Below, one piece after another: positions 1-12,085 of a stretch of 64,000 nt of DNA (its first letter is position 1; each line of letters begins with the position of its first letter). A model generated the notes under the pieces. It ran no database searches, was not told where the DNA came from, and saw only the letters and a program-made list of their open reading frames with translations. The position numbers were made by a program, and so were the translations under genes. Source of the DNA: Apiotrichum sp. Y4204 (lineage: Eukaryota > Basidiomycota > Tremellomycetes > Trichosporonales > Trichosporonaceae); assembly GCA_025531455.1 (NCBI GenBank), contig JAMYHL010000013.1, positions 682,001 through 746,000 of the forward strand. The letters run 5' to 3'.

Positions 1-3000
1 TCGATTTGCTTGGCACTCGACGCTGGTTGCACTGAACGTGTTGCCGACCCGTGCTATTAGTCCGCGGCTGTACCTATGGTTCTAATTAGTAACTTATAGA
101 TTATTGACGCTGTTGGCTGAACTGTCTACTCGACCGAGTCGCACTTCTGCATCTGTCAATTCTTCCCGCCTCCCTCTTCTCACTCCAATCTACCACTCAG
201 CTTGTCCTCGCCTCGACTCTTTCACGCGCTAATACCCATTAGCCTCTCATCATTCCGCTGCTGTCATCCACTCAGCTGCAAGTGCCGTGACTGCGCGGTG
301 TTTAACCTCGGCACTCGGCCTCCCAGTGGGGTCAGGTGCCGCTGGAATTAAACCTATGTAATGCCTCCGTCCAGAAGTCAGTGGATCAGAGAGGAGGGCC
401 ACACCTGGAATAGTGGATCACTAGCTTGACAGGTGGACCACTCGTGGACTCTCCGACTCATGAGATCGACAGTTCAGTTACTAATCCCACGGCTGGTGGT
501 GACGACACGGCGGGGCCAGAACCGGAAGTCGTTCCACCTTTTTGAGTTGCTATATTATTCGGCTCAGCCGTGCGAGCAGCTGATCTCCAATGCAACCGAT
601 AGAGCCTGGTCGCGTGCGTTTATGGTGCTTCGGCGGGTGGGTCTAAGTCTGGTAGGGCCCGAGGCTGCGCAGATCGACCGGTTGATGTCGCAATGCTGCA
701 ATGTCGCGATGTCGCGGCTATGGTGTGCATGTGCACGACATGTGACAGTTAACATTGTGGCCTGTGGTTATGCGAGTATCGAGTGGCCGACAAAGTGCCT
801 AGTCGAGAAGAAGTGGGTGGCAAAGTGACGTCACTTTCTATTCGCGGCCATGTCCGTCGCCACCAACCGTGCTGGTCTATCACGAGTCGCGACCCGTCGC
901 CGTCATCGCCAGTGACTACTACGACTTGTGAGTGTGACCCTTGAATACCGGGTACCGTGACCTTCCCATCTAGCAGGATCGCAGGTCTGCCCGCCGGCAT
1001 CGGTGACGATCGTGACGAAACACCCCTCGCCGCTATTACCTTTATGCCTCCGCTAAATGCCCGACCGGTAAATCCCCTAAACTTGCTGTGGGCCTGGAAC
1101 GAGCACGAGAACAGGGTACTCATCGCAAGCTACGAGCTACGAGGGGCCGAGGCGCGTATTCAGAGTTCGAGCCACAGTCGCGTGTGATATCTCCCATAGT
1201 TAGCATACTGTAGCTCATCGCGGTTCGTGAGAATAATAGGGGCCAATGGCCCGTGATGACGTCCACGGTCGTACGGTGCACGGCGCACGGTGGCTTGTTT
1301 GGAGTTGGCTTCCTGGCATCCGGGTCTGGATCGTGTGTTCTCGTGATTCAAGCTCTTTGGGGCACTCCCGAAGCGACTGTAGGAAGCAGATGAGTACCGT
1401 CATGGCTTGGGCAGGCTGTGAGGCTTGTTGAGTGCAAGCGGCCACCTGTTTGTAGCATGCGGCATGTAGTATGGATGATCTTGTAGGACACTGCAACACT
1501 GCTCACTACGATCACTGCATCTGCAACCGCGACCGATCTGTGACAACGAGGAAACACTAGGGAGCAGGGACAGGGGCAGGGGGGGGGGGAAGCGCAGTAC
1601 CATTGATAATGAGGGGGACACGCACGCCGCCTTGTCGCGTTGTTTGGGTGATAGCGCAGTACAGCGTAGTATCGGCCGATGTGACGCTGCACGGAACGTA
1701 CGAGCCGCGCGAGCTGGACTGACTCCACCCGGCATCTGCATGTCTGCATAGGCTCGGCGCGCCGCTCCACCGTGTTAGTGTGAAGCGGCAGGAGCCGGAG
1801 GCGAGCACGGGAAGGAGGAGACGACGCATATGCCCCAAAGCGGACGGGGACGCAAAGATGTCTTGGATCGCTCGCTGTCTCGCGCTGTTGCTGTTGGAGA
1901 TGATATTGCGTGATCCGTCACTGTCACCAAGGCTCTTACAATCTCTGTAATGGACGCTGTAGCTCGGCAGTAACAATACTGCGATTGTGCCATTTTAACG
2001 CTGGTGGCGTTGTGGCCCGTCCTCGTGTGCGTGCCACTGACGCCTTGAGATCAGCCAGAGCAGCCAGAACATGCAGAACAACTTCGTTGCCACCCGCCGC
2101 AACTGCAACGACAAGGTGTGCGCTAGGAGAGCCAACTCTTGCAGAACTGGCAGCCTGCAGCTTGCAGCACTGGATACATATGTTTCCGGAACGGCTGCAG
2201 CCGCCGCAAATGCAAGAGAGTTTGGCCGCGCGGCCGCGTCACCGCCTCCAATACTCTGCCAGGAGAGGCAGGAGGCAACTCAACAGCGCAACGGCAGGCC
2301 GGCAGGACAACCCCCCCGCCAGCCCCACCCCCCTCGAGGTGGGTGCCCTTGATTCCCGACTGGCCGACTGCAGACTGGGCGTTATCTCTCGATCTCTCGT
2401 AACACCCTCTCTCCTGCCTTGCTGCCTACTTGGTTGCAACTGGTGCTGCTTCCGCGTCGCATCGCCCCTGCGCAGTCCGCTGGAGCAGGTATCCCCCCCA
2501 GATTCCCCAGTACTTGCTGCATGCATCCCCTGTGCGTATACGCCGTCTCGGGATGAAACGAGAACTAGCAGCAACCAGGGAAGCAGCTAGTAGCCTCTGG
2601 GAACGACATTGTCAGTTGCGGGATGTGATCTACAGGCCCAAGGAGGCGTGCGGGAGAGGGATCTCCGGACCCGGCTCTTGTAGTGCTCTGCAGCGGTGGA
2701 TCTGAGATGCAAGAGGGGAGTTGGCTCTGCATGTATGTAATCGGTAGCGACTCTGGAGCTCTAGTTGTTCTCTGGGAGCACAACAGCCGCCGGCCGAAAT
2801 CGAATCGAATCGAATTGAAATGTGACATCCCACTGCTCGCGAGCTGAAGTGACCGAGAGAGCACAGGACCCCGAGGTAACAAGAGTAGAGAAAGCAGAGG
2901 GAGACCGAGACGGCAAAAGACAATAATAATGCACAGTGCCTACTCACCCCCCATTCACGCCACCCACTCTGACAGCCGAGCAAGCGAGCGCATGTGCTTA

Positions 3001-4673
3001 TTAGTGGGCTCGGTGCATTATGCTAGTCGCGCCGCGGCCCCACTTCTATCCTTAAACGCTGGAACGCGGCTCGGAGCAGAGGTGGAGCTAGGATGGAGCT
3101 AGAGATGCAAGGGGCGAGATACATACTCCTCCTTGATCTATATGTATCAAATCAAGTCAAATCAGGTCATGTCAAGGTCATCAGGTATTAGGGTACAATG
3201 AATGAGTCAATCACCCATGCTCTGGTGTTGACGACTTTGTTGCCACCAAAGGGGGTCAAAGGGAAGAGGCACGGGGAGTCGGTTTGCAGAATCAAACAAA
3301 CATTCATCATCATCTTCACCATCACGGTAAGCAGCACCACCACCACAACCAATGCATGTGCATGTGCAGGGACATCTGCATCTGCATGCACACGACCGAC
3401 TCCTACTACTTGTAGCACGGTAGTTTGTTGTACAGAAAAGAGGGTGAGCAGAACGCCAGAATTGCCGTTTCTGTCGCCATCACTGTGCACTATCCCTCAA
3501 TCTACCCGCGCACTCTCATTGTAATCACAATCACAATCACAATCACGCCTTTCGATTACTTTATCCCATCGACCCCGTCCTCCTCCTCTCCATCTCTCCA
3601 CTCTCCACTCCATCAACATTGATACCAAACGAGCAGCGACAAACACACATTGTCTGTCCTGGTGTCCGCGTCTGCGGACCATACCCCGTCCCCCTCCTCC
3701 ACGCGCCCCCACCCTTCGCCTCTTCACAATCCGCAATCATCGCTGGTCGTTCCTCGCGTTCCCCGTCACCCAGCCACCCTCCCATCTCTCCGCGACGCCC
3801 ATTAATCTCCTCTCACTCCCGCCGCCCTGCGCCTTGCGTCCCGATTGACACCGTCCTCGCATCGTTGCATTGCATCCCAGAGTGCCCCTCACGTACTGTC
3901 CGCCCTTCACCCGTGCCGCAATTCCGCAACTCGGTGCGTTCATACAGCCGCACACACAGTTGCAGACGCGTTTGTAGATTGTTGAGACCCGAGTGGCCTA
4001 CATCTCCCCACACAAGGTTGCCCGGCGGGTCCCCTCATTCTCTCTCTTCCCCTTGCCCCTTCTCACCTCCCTTCTGCCCTTTGATTGTGCCAGATTGCGA
4101 GACAACCGTGCGTGCACTGGTACACCCCCGTCGACTTGTCCAGTCTACCACGACCCGTGCGGCTGTCATCACCACGACTACGCGCCCTGTGATCCTTGGT
4201 TCTGGACCTGTGTCTTGATCCTTGAGATTCTGTGACGCGCCACCCCCCAGAGGGCGAGTACGAAGAAGCCGACCACAGGGTTTTATTGACTGGCGTCGAG
4301 GCTCAACCGCCAGCGCCGCCGCCGCCGCCGCTGCCGCCCTGCTTCTGAGATTGTCAATCGACCGCTATCACTACTGTTTGACACCAAGCCAGCGTCGGTC
4401 ACACATCGTCTTGCACCTCGAGTGTCGATTGCACTCTACGTGTGATATCCAGTCATCATCCCACTGTAACACCGTCATCATCTTTCATCATCAGTCACCC
4501 TCATCTCGACTCCATTCAAGTAGTTGTTATTTCCTCACACATTCACCACCACCACCATTACACCACCACAACACGCTCTTCTTCCACCTCCTCCCCCTCT
4601 CACATCATCGCAACGCATAGCACCGCCGCACGGCCTCCCGCTTCCATAGTGCCGACCCTCCACACCTCCAGCC
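1..4673. other. Long region without a supported gene; pyrimidine-rich leader of ATG1 at its right end
   Basis: Open frames of up to about 226 codons exist on both strands, but none shows a recognisable family, a consistent donor-branch-acceptor chain, or the GC3 bias of the real genes. From about 3480 to 4673 the + strand is strongly pyrimidine-rich (C/T runs), as expected for the promoter and 5' leader of the kinase gene that follows. Simple repeats: four AATCAC units at 3523-3546 and a GCC/GCT run at 4315-4338. I see no tRNA, rRNA or transposase remnant. Confidence 0.6.
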
Positions 4674-7600
4674 ATGTCCGAGGGTGACTCGCGGCGTAAG
4701 CGCGAGGGCGACGGGCATAGAACCCATCGCGAACGCATTGGAAACTATGTCGTCGGCGCAGAGATAGGCCGTGGTAGCTTCGCGACCGTATACAAGGGAC
4801 ATCGTTCGGTATGTATCACACACGCGCTCGCTTCCGGCATTCGCGGTTCGCAGAGCGTTCCTTCGCGACTGATAGATGTCGTCACGAGTGCTGACCCACT
4901 CTCCCACTATCCCCCCCTACTAACAACCCCAGAAGTCCAAGGTCCCCGTCGCTATCAAGGCAGTCTCGCGCCAGAAGCTCACTAGCAAGCTCCTCGACAA
5001 CCTCGAGAGCGAAATCAATATTCTGAAGGTCATCAGCCATCGCAACATTGTCTCCCTAAGCGATTGCTTCGTGAGTCCTTCGCTTCTCTTCCCTTCTTCC
5101 CGCCGGCTCGCGTCCTCCCGACCCATGTCGTGATCGATCTTCTGTCTTCTGTACTGACCACGGCGCGCGTCCTTGTCGCTACTCGGCTCCACAGAAAAAT
5201 GACACGCACATCTACCTGGTTATGGAGTACTGCTCCGGTGCCGATCTTTCCATCTATCTTCGGAACCGCGGACGCATCGAGTCGCTAGATTTTATCCCCC
5301 GTGTTTACGAGTCTGGCATGGTCGCATCGCGGACAGAGGGCAAGGTCTTCTGGCCCCACCCTCCCACCGGCGGTCTCGACGAACGGGTAACTCGTTGCTT
5401 CCTTGGACAGCTCGGTGAGTGGAGACGGACTGATGGAGGGCCAATGTTCGATCACTGGCTGACATCATCAGCCGAGGCCGTCCGATTCCTACGGACCCAG
5501 GACCTCATTCATCGCGATATTAAGCCCCAGGTGAATACATTGGTGGTGCAGACAGATGTGTAACCCCAGAACCTCCTTCTCCAACCCGCCACCGCCTCCG
5601 AGGTCGCCGAGGGACATCCACTAGGCATACCAATACTCAAGGTCGCCGACTTTGGATTTGCTCGTATCCTTCCCGCCGCAGCAATGGCAGAGACATTGTG
5701 TGGATCACCACTATACATGGCTCCCGAGATCCTGCGCTACGAAAAGTACGATGCCAAGGCAGATCTCTGGTCTGTGGGCGCCGTGCTCTACGAGATGGCG
5801 GCCGGCCGCTCCCCCTTCCGTGCACCGAATCACGTTGAGCTTCTGCGTCGCATCGAACGCGGAGAGGACCGTATCAAGTTTCCTGACGAACGGACCCCCA
5901 CCCCAGGGCCAGATGGCATCCTCCCCATTCCGCCGATCCCAGTATCCCCTGAGATCAAGTCACTCATTCGTGGTCTTCTCAAGCAGCGCCCCGCCGAGCG
6001 CATGAACTTCGACGAGTTTTTCGCTCAAGGCGCACTCGTGTGGGACGGGTACATGACAGAATCTGTTGGGGATGTGTCTACCAGCATGGACGTTTCGACT
6101 GACAGCTCGGCACTGATGGCGACATGTATAAGCGATCAGGTCCGCGAAGCCTCGCCGCCGCCGCCACCCCAGGAGACGCCCACTCCAGCCAAGCGGACAT
6201 TGTCTGTGGACACTTCACCAATAGATACGAGTGGCAACTCGACACCTGCCCCAGGAATCGCCACTCCGAGTTCGGCACGTCGCTCTGAGCCAAAGTACTA
6301 CGTTGGTGACGAACCGGTCGAACCCACATCGACGTCGAGCGATCATGTCCCCGTTTCCCCAGGCGGCAGCACACGGGCCGTCTCGCAGCCCATCAGCACA
6401 GCTGCTGCGGTTCCGAGTCGGCGGACGTCACGTGCCGGGCTGGGCAGTGTGGAGGATGCTCCGGTGGTAACTCCACCGGCAATTTTCCCGGGCCCCCGCC
6501 CGATGATCGGCGGTTCGCCGCTAGCTGCTACGCCCCCAATCACCATGACTGGCAAAGACGAAAGTGCTCTCGGTGCAAGCGATTCTGTCGGCCGCGAGTA
6601 TGTTGTCGTTGAGAAGCGGACCGTTGAGATCAATGAGCTGGCAGATGGTGAGTGGTAGTGGGAGGAGTTGTGCTAATCGTCCAGAACTCGAGCAGCAGGC
6701 TGCCCGCCGGCCGTCAAAGGGAACGCTGGTGCGGCCATCGAGCAGCAAGCGCAACAGCATTGTGTCGCGGCCGGTAATGAACCTCAAGCCTCTGGGTACA
6801 AGCCCTCCGCAGCAGCACTCCATTTCATACTCGCCGCCGTTTGCAATGGGGTCGACTCCGCCGTTTGCTGTGCCCGCTGTGCGCCAGCCGTCGTTCTCGC
6901 GTTCCCGCCAGTCTTCGTTGACTCACACTCCCACCGTCTTCCCTCCTCCCGGGACTTATGGCATCTCACCAGAGCGCCACGGCACGCCGTCATCGCTTCC
7001 CAGCTCTAACGCCCTCGCACGTGTGCTGACCAATACCGCTGTGCGGTTGCTGAGCACCGCGGCAAGCACGTCAGCCACCGCCCTCGCACGGGCGACCGGT
7101 ACTCCCCCTGCCAAGCGCTGGCCGCTTGTGGAGCGATCCGCTGAGATTGACCCCGAGGAGGGTGAGCTCTTGGATACTCTCGAAGATGCCGCCCACAAGG
7201 CGCTGGTGCTATACGAGCTCGCGGACGCGCGACTTGTGCAGTGGTCGCAAACCGCCCGCCCTGCGACGTCCGCAACGATTACCCCGCACACCCCGCCTTC
7301 GTCGACAGGTGCCCCACCGTTTGCCGCTCCGCCTGTTAACTCACGGCGCAAGTCGTCGTCGTCGTCGACCAACAGCGACATCCTCGCGCTCCGCCAACAA
7401 GAGGAGGCTGCCGGCGACGCCTGTGCTCTCTACTTCAAGTCGCTTGCGTTCATCTGTGTCGGCCACGAGCGGTTCAAGCGCTACTGGGAGGCACGGCAGG
7501 CGCGCAATGTGGAGTACAAGCCCAGTGCGGAGCTCAATGAGAGTGAGTGCAAAATGCAGCCTCGGAGATGCAATACTGACCATCAGCTGTTCAGTGGTTC

Positions 7601-7966
7601 CGTGCGCGGTTCAACGACGTATACGAGAAGGCAGAGTGGGCCAAGACCCGCTGTGCCGACGAGCTGCCGTATGTTGACCGCCTTGTGCATGACCGTGCCC
7701 GGGATATCTCTCGATCCTCCGCCCAGGCCGAGCTGCTCGGTGACCTTCCGGCTGCCGAGGAAGGCTACGAGACCGCCATGTGGCTCCTCAGCACGCTGCT
7801 CGACGACGTCATGTACGATGGCGCCCGGCTCCCTGATAACGATCGCCTCGGTTTTGAGCGACGTGAGTTGCTGGTACTCTTTTCCATACTGACTCCAGTC
7901 ATTGGCTCGATTCGTGAGCGCCTCGAGGGCGTTCGCCACAAGCAAGAAGTCGTGCGCGCCCGGTGA
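4674..7966 (+). CDS. ATG1: Autophagy-initiating serine/threonine kinase Atg1 (ULK family)
   Basis: Kinase that starts autophagosome formation with Atg13/Atg17. Model exons: 4674-4808, 4933-5070, 5195-5414, 5472-5530, 5570-6647, 6685-7542, 7587-7966, giving about 955 aa. Several introns are only 37-57 nt. The N-terminal kinase domain shows the Gly loop ([11 protein letters not shown], from about residue 33), the VAIK lysine at about 54, HRDIKPQN with catalytic Asp at about 180, DFGFAR at 211-216 (DFGF is typical of Atg1) and a [10 protein letters not shown] activation segment. An insert of about 25 residues lies before the helix leading to HRD. A long Ser/Pro-rich linker follows, then a C-terminal helical region ending [12 protein letters not shown], like the Atg1/ULK C-terminal domain that binds Atg13. 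A further 36-nt GT-AG intron at 7863-7898 is likely; it is in frame, so its use removes 12 residues. Convergent with PDB1. Confidence 0.95.
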
Positions 7967-8614
7967 TTAGACGTGTGCATAATGTCGTCACGGACATTTC
8001 CCATCAAGTTTCATTTTTCCCCACTCATGTTCTGTTTGGTTCTCTCGCGATCGCCTCGGAAGTCAAGTTCACCCTCATCATCATTTACAACCTCAACCCC
8101 AGATCCCATAACGCGCAATCCATTCCAGCCCAGCTTCCCATTCCCACCACCCTCATGCTCCCCCCATTTCTCATCCATCACCTCCATCTCACACCCTGCA
8201 CGGGGTGCCCATCTGCACTCCCCCCACGATCCATGTTTCTGTTGTTCATGCTGTCCCTTGTACGAGCTCGGTGTCCGTCACCTGATGCAATTGTGATACG
8301 AAGAGGATGGCGAGTAGGAAAGGGACCGGAGAGTCAGAGAGGGGACCGCGAAGTTGAAGGAGACCGCAAGCCGTCACTCGCAATGTGCACTCACTCATCT
8401 ATCAATAACACCGCAGGGCTCTGGAAAATAGTAAGTGAATCGAACTGAAGCTCTCGCCCCGGCTCGCGACCATGTCTACCCTGGAATGCATAACACTACT
8501 ACTGCATCGTCACGGGGTCACATACAGGCTAACCTCGGAGAGGGAGTTTGGGATAGGATGGGGATAGGGATATCTGCTATGATCGGAAATGGAGGGCTAG
8601 CGGGGTGGATTAGT
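7967..8614. other. Intergenic between convergent ATG1 and PDB1
   Basis: Holds the 3' ends of both genes. The + strand is C/T-rich to about 8250. I see no further gene or RNA. Confidence 0.5.
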
Positions 8615-10666
8615 CTAGTGGCGGTAGAGGTGGCGCTCGACAGTCTTGGCGACCAGCGCGGCGTCGGGGAACGCAAGGGTCTCGAGAGTCTCCGCGTAAG
8701 GGGTGGGGATGTCCGAGCCGGTGATGCGCTCAGGGGGAGCGTCGAGGAAGTCGAACGCGGACGACTCGCAGACCTGCGAGACAATCTCGGATCCGACACC
8801 GAAGGCTACAGGTCAGTGACGTTTAAACAGTGTCACCTACCGGGGAAACCGCACTCGACAGTGATGAGGTGGTTGGTCTTCTTGACCGACTTGACAATAG
8901 TGTCAATGTCGAGAGGGCGGATCGAGCTGGGGGTCAGCGCTGTTCGCACCACAGATTGCTCCAGACTCACCGGAGGTTGACAACCTCGGCCTTGATGCCC
9001 TTCTCCTTCTCGAGGATGGCGGCAGCCTCCATAGCGTGGCTGACCGCAATCGAGTGAGCAACAAGCGTAATGTCGGTGCCCTCGCGCTCGACGTGGGCCT
9101 TGCCGATGGGGAGGACGAAGTCGTCCGAGAGCTCCTCCTTGGTCATCTCGAAGGGCACACCGTACATGAGCTCGTTCTCAAGGACACAGACCTGATTGTC
9201 AGCTTGCCCCAGACACAAATTATTGACAAGACGCCCATCATTAACTTACCGGGTTCGGGTCACGGATGGCGGCCTTGAGGAGACCCTTTGCGTCTGCCGA
9301 GCTCCACGGCGACACGACCTTCAGGCCGGGGATAGAGCCGTACCAAGCGGCGTAGCACTTCACCGTTAGCCAGCTGCATAGGATAAAGTGATGCACGTGG
9401 ACTCACCTGGGAGTGCTGGGCGGCGACACCGAGGGCGGCGCCGTTAGGGCCGCGGAAGGTGAGGGGGCACGAGACGTTACCGCCCGACATGTAGAGCGTC
9501 TTGCCGGCCGAGTTGACGATCTGGTCGATCGCCTGCATGGCAAAGTTCCATGTCACTGGTGTGAGCCGGGACGAGACAGAGAAGGGCAGGGAGCCATCGA
9601 GGACATGTCATCGAGGTGGGCCAGGTGGGTCCGGTCTGGCCCATAGCACGCGAGCTGTCGACAGGGACAGCAGTCGGCTGCGACATACGCCGACGGTATC
9701 CACAACAGGTGGCCCTCCATGTCCTCAATGTCCTCCATGTATGCACTCACTGAACTCGACGACGGGACGGAGGCCCGCAAAGGCGGCACCGACGGCGAGG
9801 CCGGCAAAGCCAATCTCGGTGATGGGGGTCTGTCGCGTGAGTGGTGCGGGTGGGCTTGACGGCCATGCATACTCACGTCGATAACGCGGTCCTCTCCAAA
9901 CTTGTCAAGCAAGCCCTTGGTGACCTGTGAGGGTGTTAGCCAAGTGCGATGCATGCACATAATCGGGGAATGTGGGATGGGCCCGGGGTGGAGGTTGAGT
10001 GCTGGGTAGCCGTGGCTTGGTGGACGTTGCCGCCACGGAGTGCCGTTGCCCGATGTGGGCTGGCGCGGCTGGCGCACACACCCCACCGAAAAAAAAAAAA
10101 TATAGACACCCAAACGGGCACCATGTGATGACGATTGGAAACATTTGGTGGGCCGAGTAATTGGATTTTACCAGGCCCTGGATGCTGGGCCTGGCGTGCC
10201 GCAGGTTACATACCTTGTAGGCGCCGTTGTAACGAGCAACCTCCTCGCCCATGATGAAGACCTTGTCGTCGCGGATCATCTCCTCCTCCATGGCCTGGTT
10301 GAGGGCGTCACGGACGTTCTGGGTGTCAGCGCGATGAAAGCACAAGGATGTATGTATATGGGCGGCGGAATGTTTATTTGCCGGCGGCAGGCCCCGCACA
10401 GGGGCCGGCGGCAGTGGAACGTTATTGGCCTGCGTACGGCCGTTTTGCAGACATGTACTCACGACCTGCTGGGCACCGTCCTCGGTGCTCGCGGCGCGGC
10501 GCGGGAGGAGGACGCCGCTGCTGGTGCGGGCGACGCGCGCAAGCGGCGTGGTAGCGAGGGCGGCGCGGGCGGTGGTCGTTGCGAGCACCGAGGACGAGAG
10601 CGCGCGCGCAGCAGGCGCGGCGCGCGGTGCTGTGCGGGTGATGCGGGCGAGGGCGCTGGCGACCAT
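8615..10666 (-). CDS. PDB1: Pyruvate dehydrogenase E1 component, beta subunit, mitochondrial precursor
   Basis: Beta chain of the alpha2beta2 E1 enzyme, which decarboxylates pyruvate with thiamine diphosphate in the mitochondrial matrix. Exons (high to low): 10666-10463, 10318-10214, 9924-9877, 9829-9751, 9555-9407, 9357-9250, 9191-8971, 8926-8841, 8805-8615. Phases close exactly to 396 aa. The first exon encodes an Ala/Arg/Thr-rich targeting presequence of about 65 residues. The mature part begins [14 protein letters not shown], followed by [13 protein letters not shown], the transketolase-type pyrimidine-binding region ([18 protein letters not shown]) and the C-terminal transketolase domain ([25 protein letters not shown]). 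All are close to the E1-beta pattern. Introns run from 35 to 289 nt; the third holds a poly-A run near 10090. The start at 10666 is chosen because it opens the presequence; an upstream in-frame ATG at 10852 adds only low-complexity Ser/Pro sequence. Confidence 0.97.
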
Positions 10667-11280
10667 GGTGGTGAGGACAAGGATGGACGAGGGTGAGAGT
10701 GAGGAGAGAAGAGAAGGAGAGAAGGAGGAGGATAATAAGACGAGGTGGGATGGGTGTGAAGAGGTGGATGTGACCGATAAAGATGGGCTGGTGGATGGGC
10801 TACAGTACTGCTTGCTGGCTGAATGGGATCGAGGTGGATTGCATGCATGCATGGCTGGCTGGCAGATTATTTACCGTGTGTCTTCCCTCCCCCACCCTCC
10901 CACCACACCCCACCAGCTCTTTCCCCTCTGCTCTTCTCCGTCTCGGCGATTACCTCATTCTCTTAGCGGACATTGCCTCTCCGCTTGGACCACTACTTAT
11001 TTCCCCTGCATTATTCGCCAGTGCCGCGGCCTGCCGCCTAGCCCCAACGGCAAAATGGATTCGAAAACGGAAAGAAGCATGGGAAGCGTGCGAAAGTCAC
11101 GCCACCTTCACGTGCATACCACACTAGCACCACACTAGCTGATCATGCCGATGTGTAGATTGCTCCAGTCGATCCCATTGTTGTTCCAGCCAAAAAAGTT
11201 GCCTTCCTCGAACTGATGGCCATGGCATGACCGAGTCGACCCTCCTCAACACATACCATCCTCCCCACCTCGCCACCAGC
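10667..11280. other. Divergent promoter region of PDB1 and SEN15
   Basis: About 600 bp between two divergent starts. A very short upstream frame (11216-11230, ATG GCC ATG GCA TGA) overlaps an ATG at 11227 that is in frame with SEN15. This would favour initiation at the next ATG, 11281. No other gene is seen. Confidence 0.45.
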
Positions 11281-11883
11281 ATGCCCACCCGCGCACCAGA
11301 CCTCCTGACCCCGCTCCTCGCCGACCTGACATCCACCTCGCCCTCGCAGGCCGGTGTCCTCCTGCAGGCCGTGCGCGACCTCGCCCTTGCCGTCGAGTGG
11401 GCCGAGCTCCGCCCCCTAGTCCTGCCCGGAACGGACTGGGTCGCGATCGTGGGCCGGAAGCGCAAGTCCGTGAGTCGAGATTAGCTGTGGTGCTGCACCG
11501 AGTAGTTGGACCCCGCTCACCCACAGGATCCCCTCCGCGCCGTCCTCCCCCTCCCGCTGCACACTACCGCACTCACGCCGCAGCAGCTCGGCATCATCTT
11601 CCGCTCGCTCTCGCTCATTGACGCGTCGTGGCTTCCCGACCCGCTTCCACCGCTTGCGCCGAGCGTGGAGGAGCTCCGTGTTATGAAGGAGCGCAGGCGG
11701 GCGGAACGCGAGGGCAGGGAAGTAGAGGCGGAGGTGATTGAGGAGGAACCAGAGTCGACGGAGGAGAACACCGAGTTTGACCCGGATACCCTCTACGTCG
11801 CTATCGGCACCACGGACTCGACTGTCGTGTACTACAAGCTCGCACGCGGGATACGCAAGCCTGCCGACATTCCTGACGAGTAG
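11281..11883 (+). CDS. SEN15: tRNA-splicing endonuclease subunit Sen15
   Basis: Structural subunit of the heterotetrameric tRNA-intron endonuclease. Two exons, 11281-11469 and 11527-11883, with a 57-nt GT-AG intron, give about 181 aa. The C-terminal part has the Sen15 pattern: a helix-rich first half, LTPQQLGIIFRSL, an acidic/charged linker of about 60 residues (rich in Glu), then the strand segment DPDTLYVAIGTTDSTVVYY followed by KLARGIRKP. This matches the terminal 'xxDSTxVYY...G' motif of the family. An in-frame ATG at 11227 would add 18 residues, but a short upstream frame overlaps it. Sen15 is fast-evolving, so the call rests on the C-terminal motif and on length. Its 3' end lies about 200 bp from that of KAP114. 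Confidence 0.8.
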
Positions 11884-12085
11884 AGGCATCAAGACTTTGC
11901 CGGGCTCCAGCTTGCAACTCGTATCTTCGACTCAGCTTCTCCCAACTAGATTCCTCCCTAGGTTCCCATCCACGCCCCATCCGCATGTAACACTAGATCT
12001 CACCCACGCATGTACATTAAATGCATTGACAATGAAAATGTGGTCATAATGGTGAGGGAATAGGAATCCGGCTGAGCGTATGTGT

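Noticed and set aside
1910..2590. 226-codon frame in the left gene-poor region
   Set aside because: Rich in Arg/Ala/Ser/Cys without any family pattern; overlapping frames on both strands look equally good.
10085..10100. Poly-A run inside the third PDB1 intron as a transposon tail
   Set aside because: No target duplication or element sequence next to it; a simple A run in an intron of 289 nt is enough.
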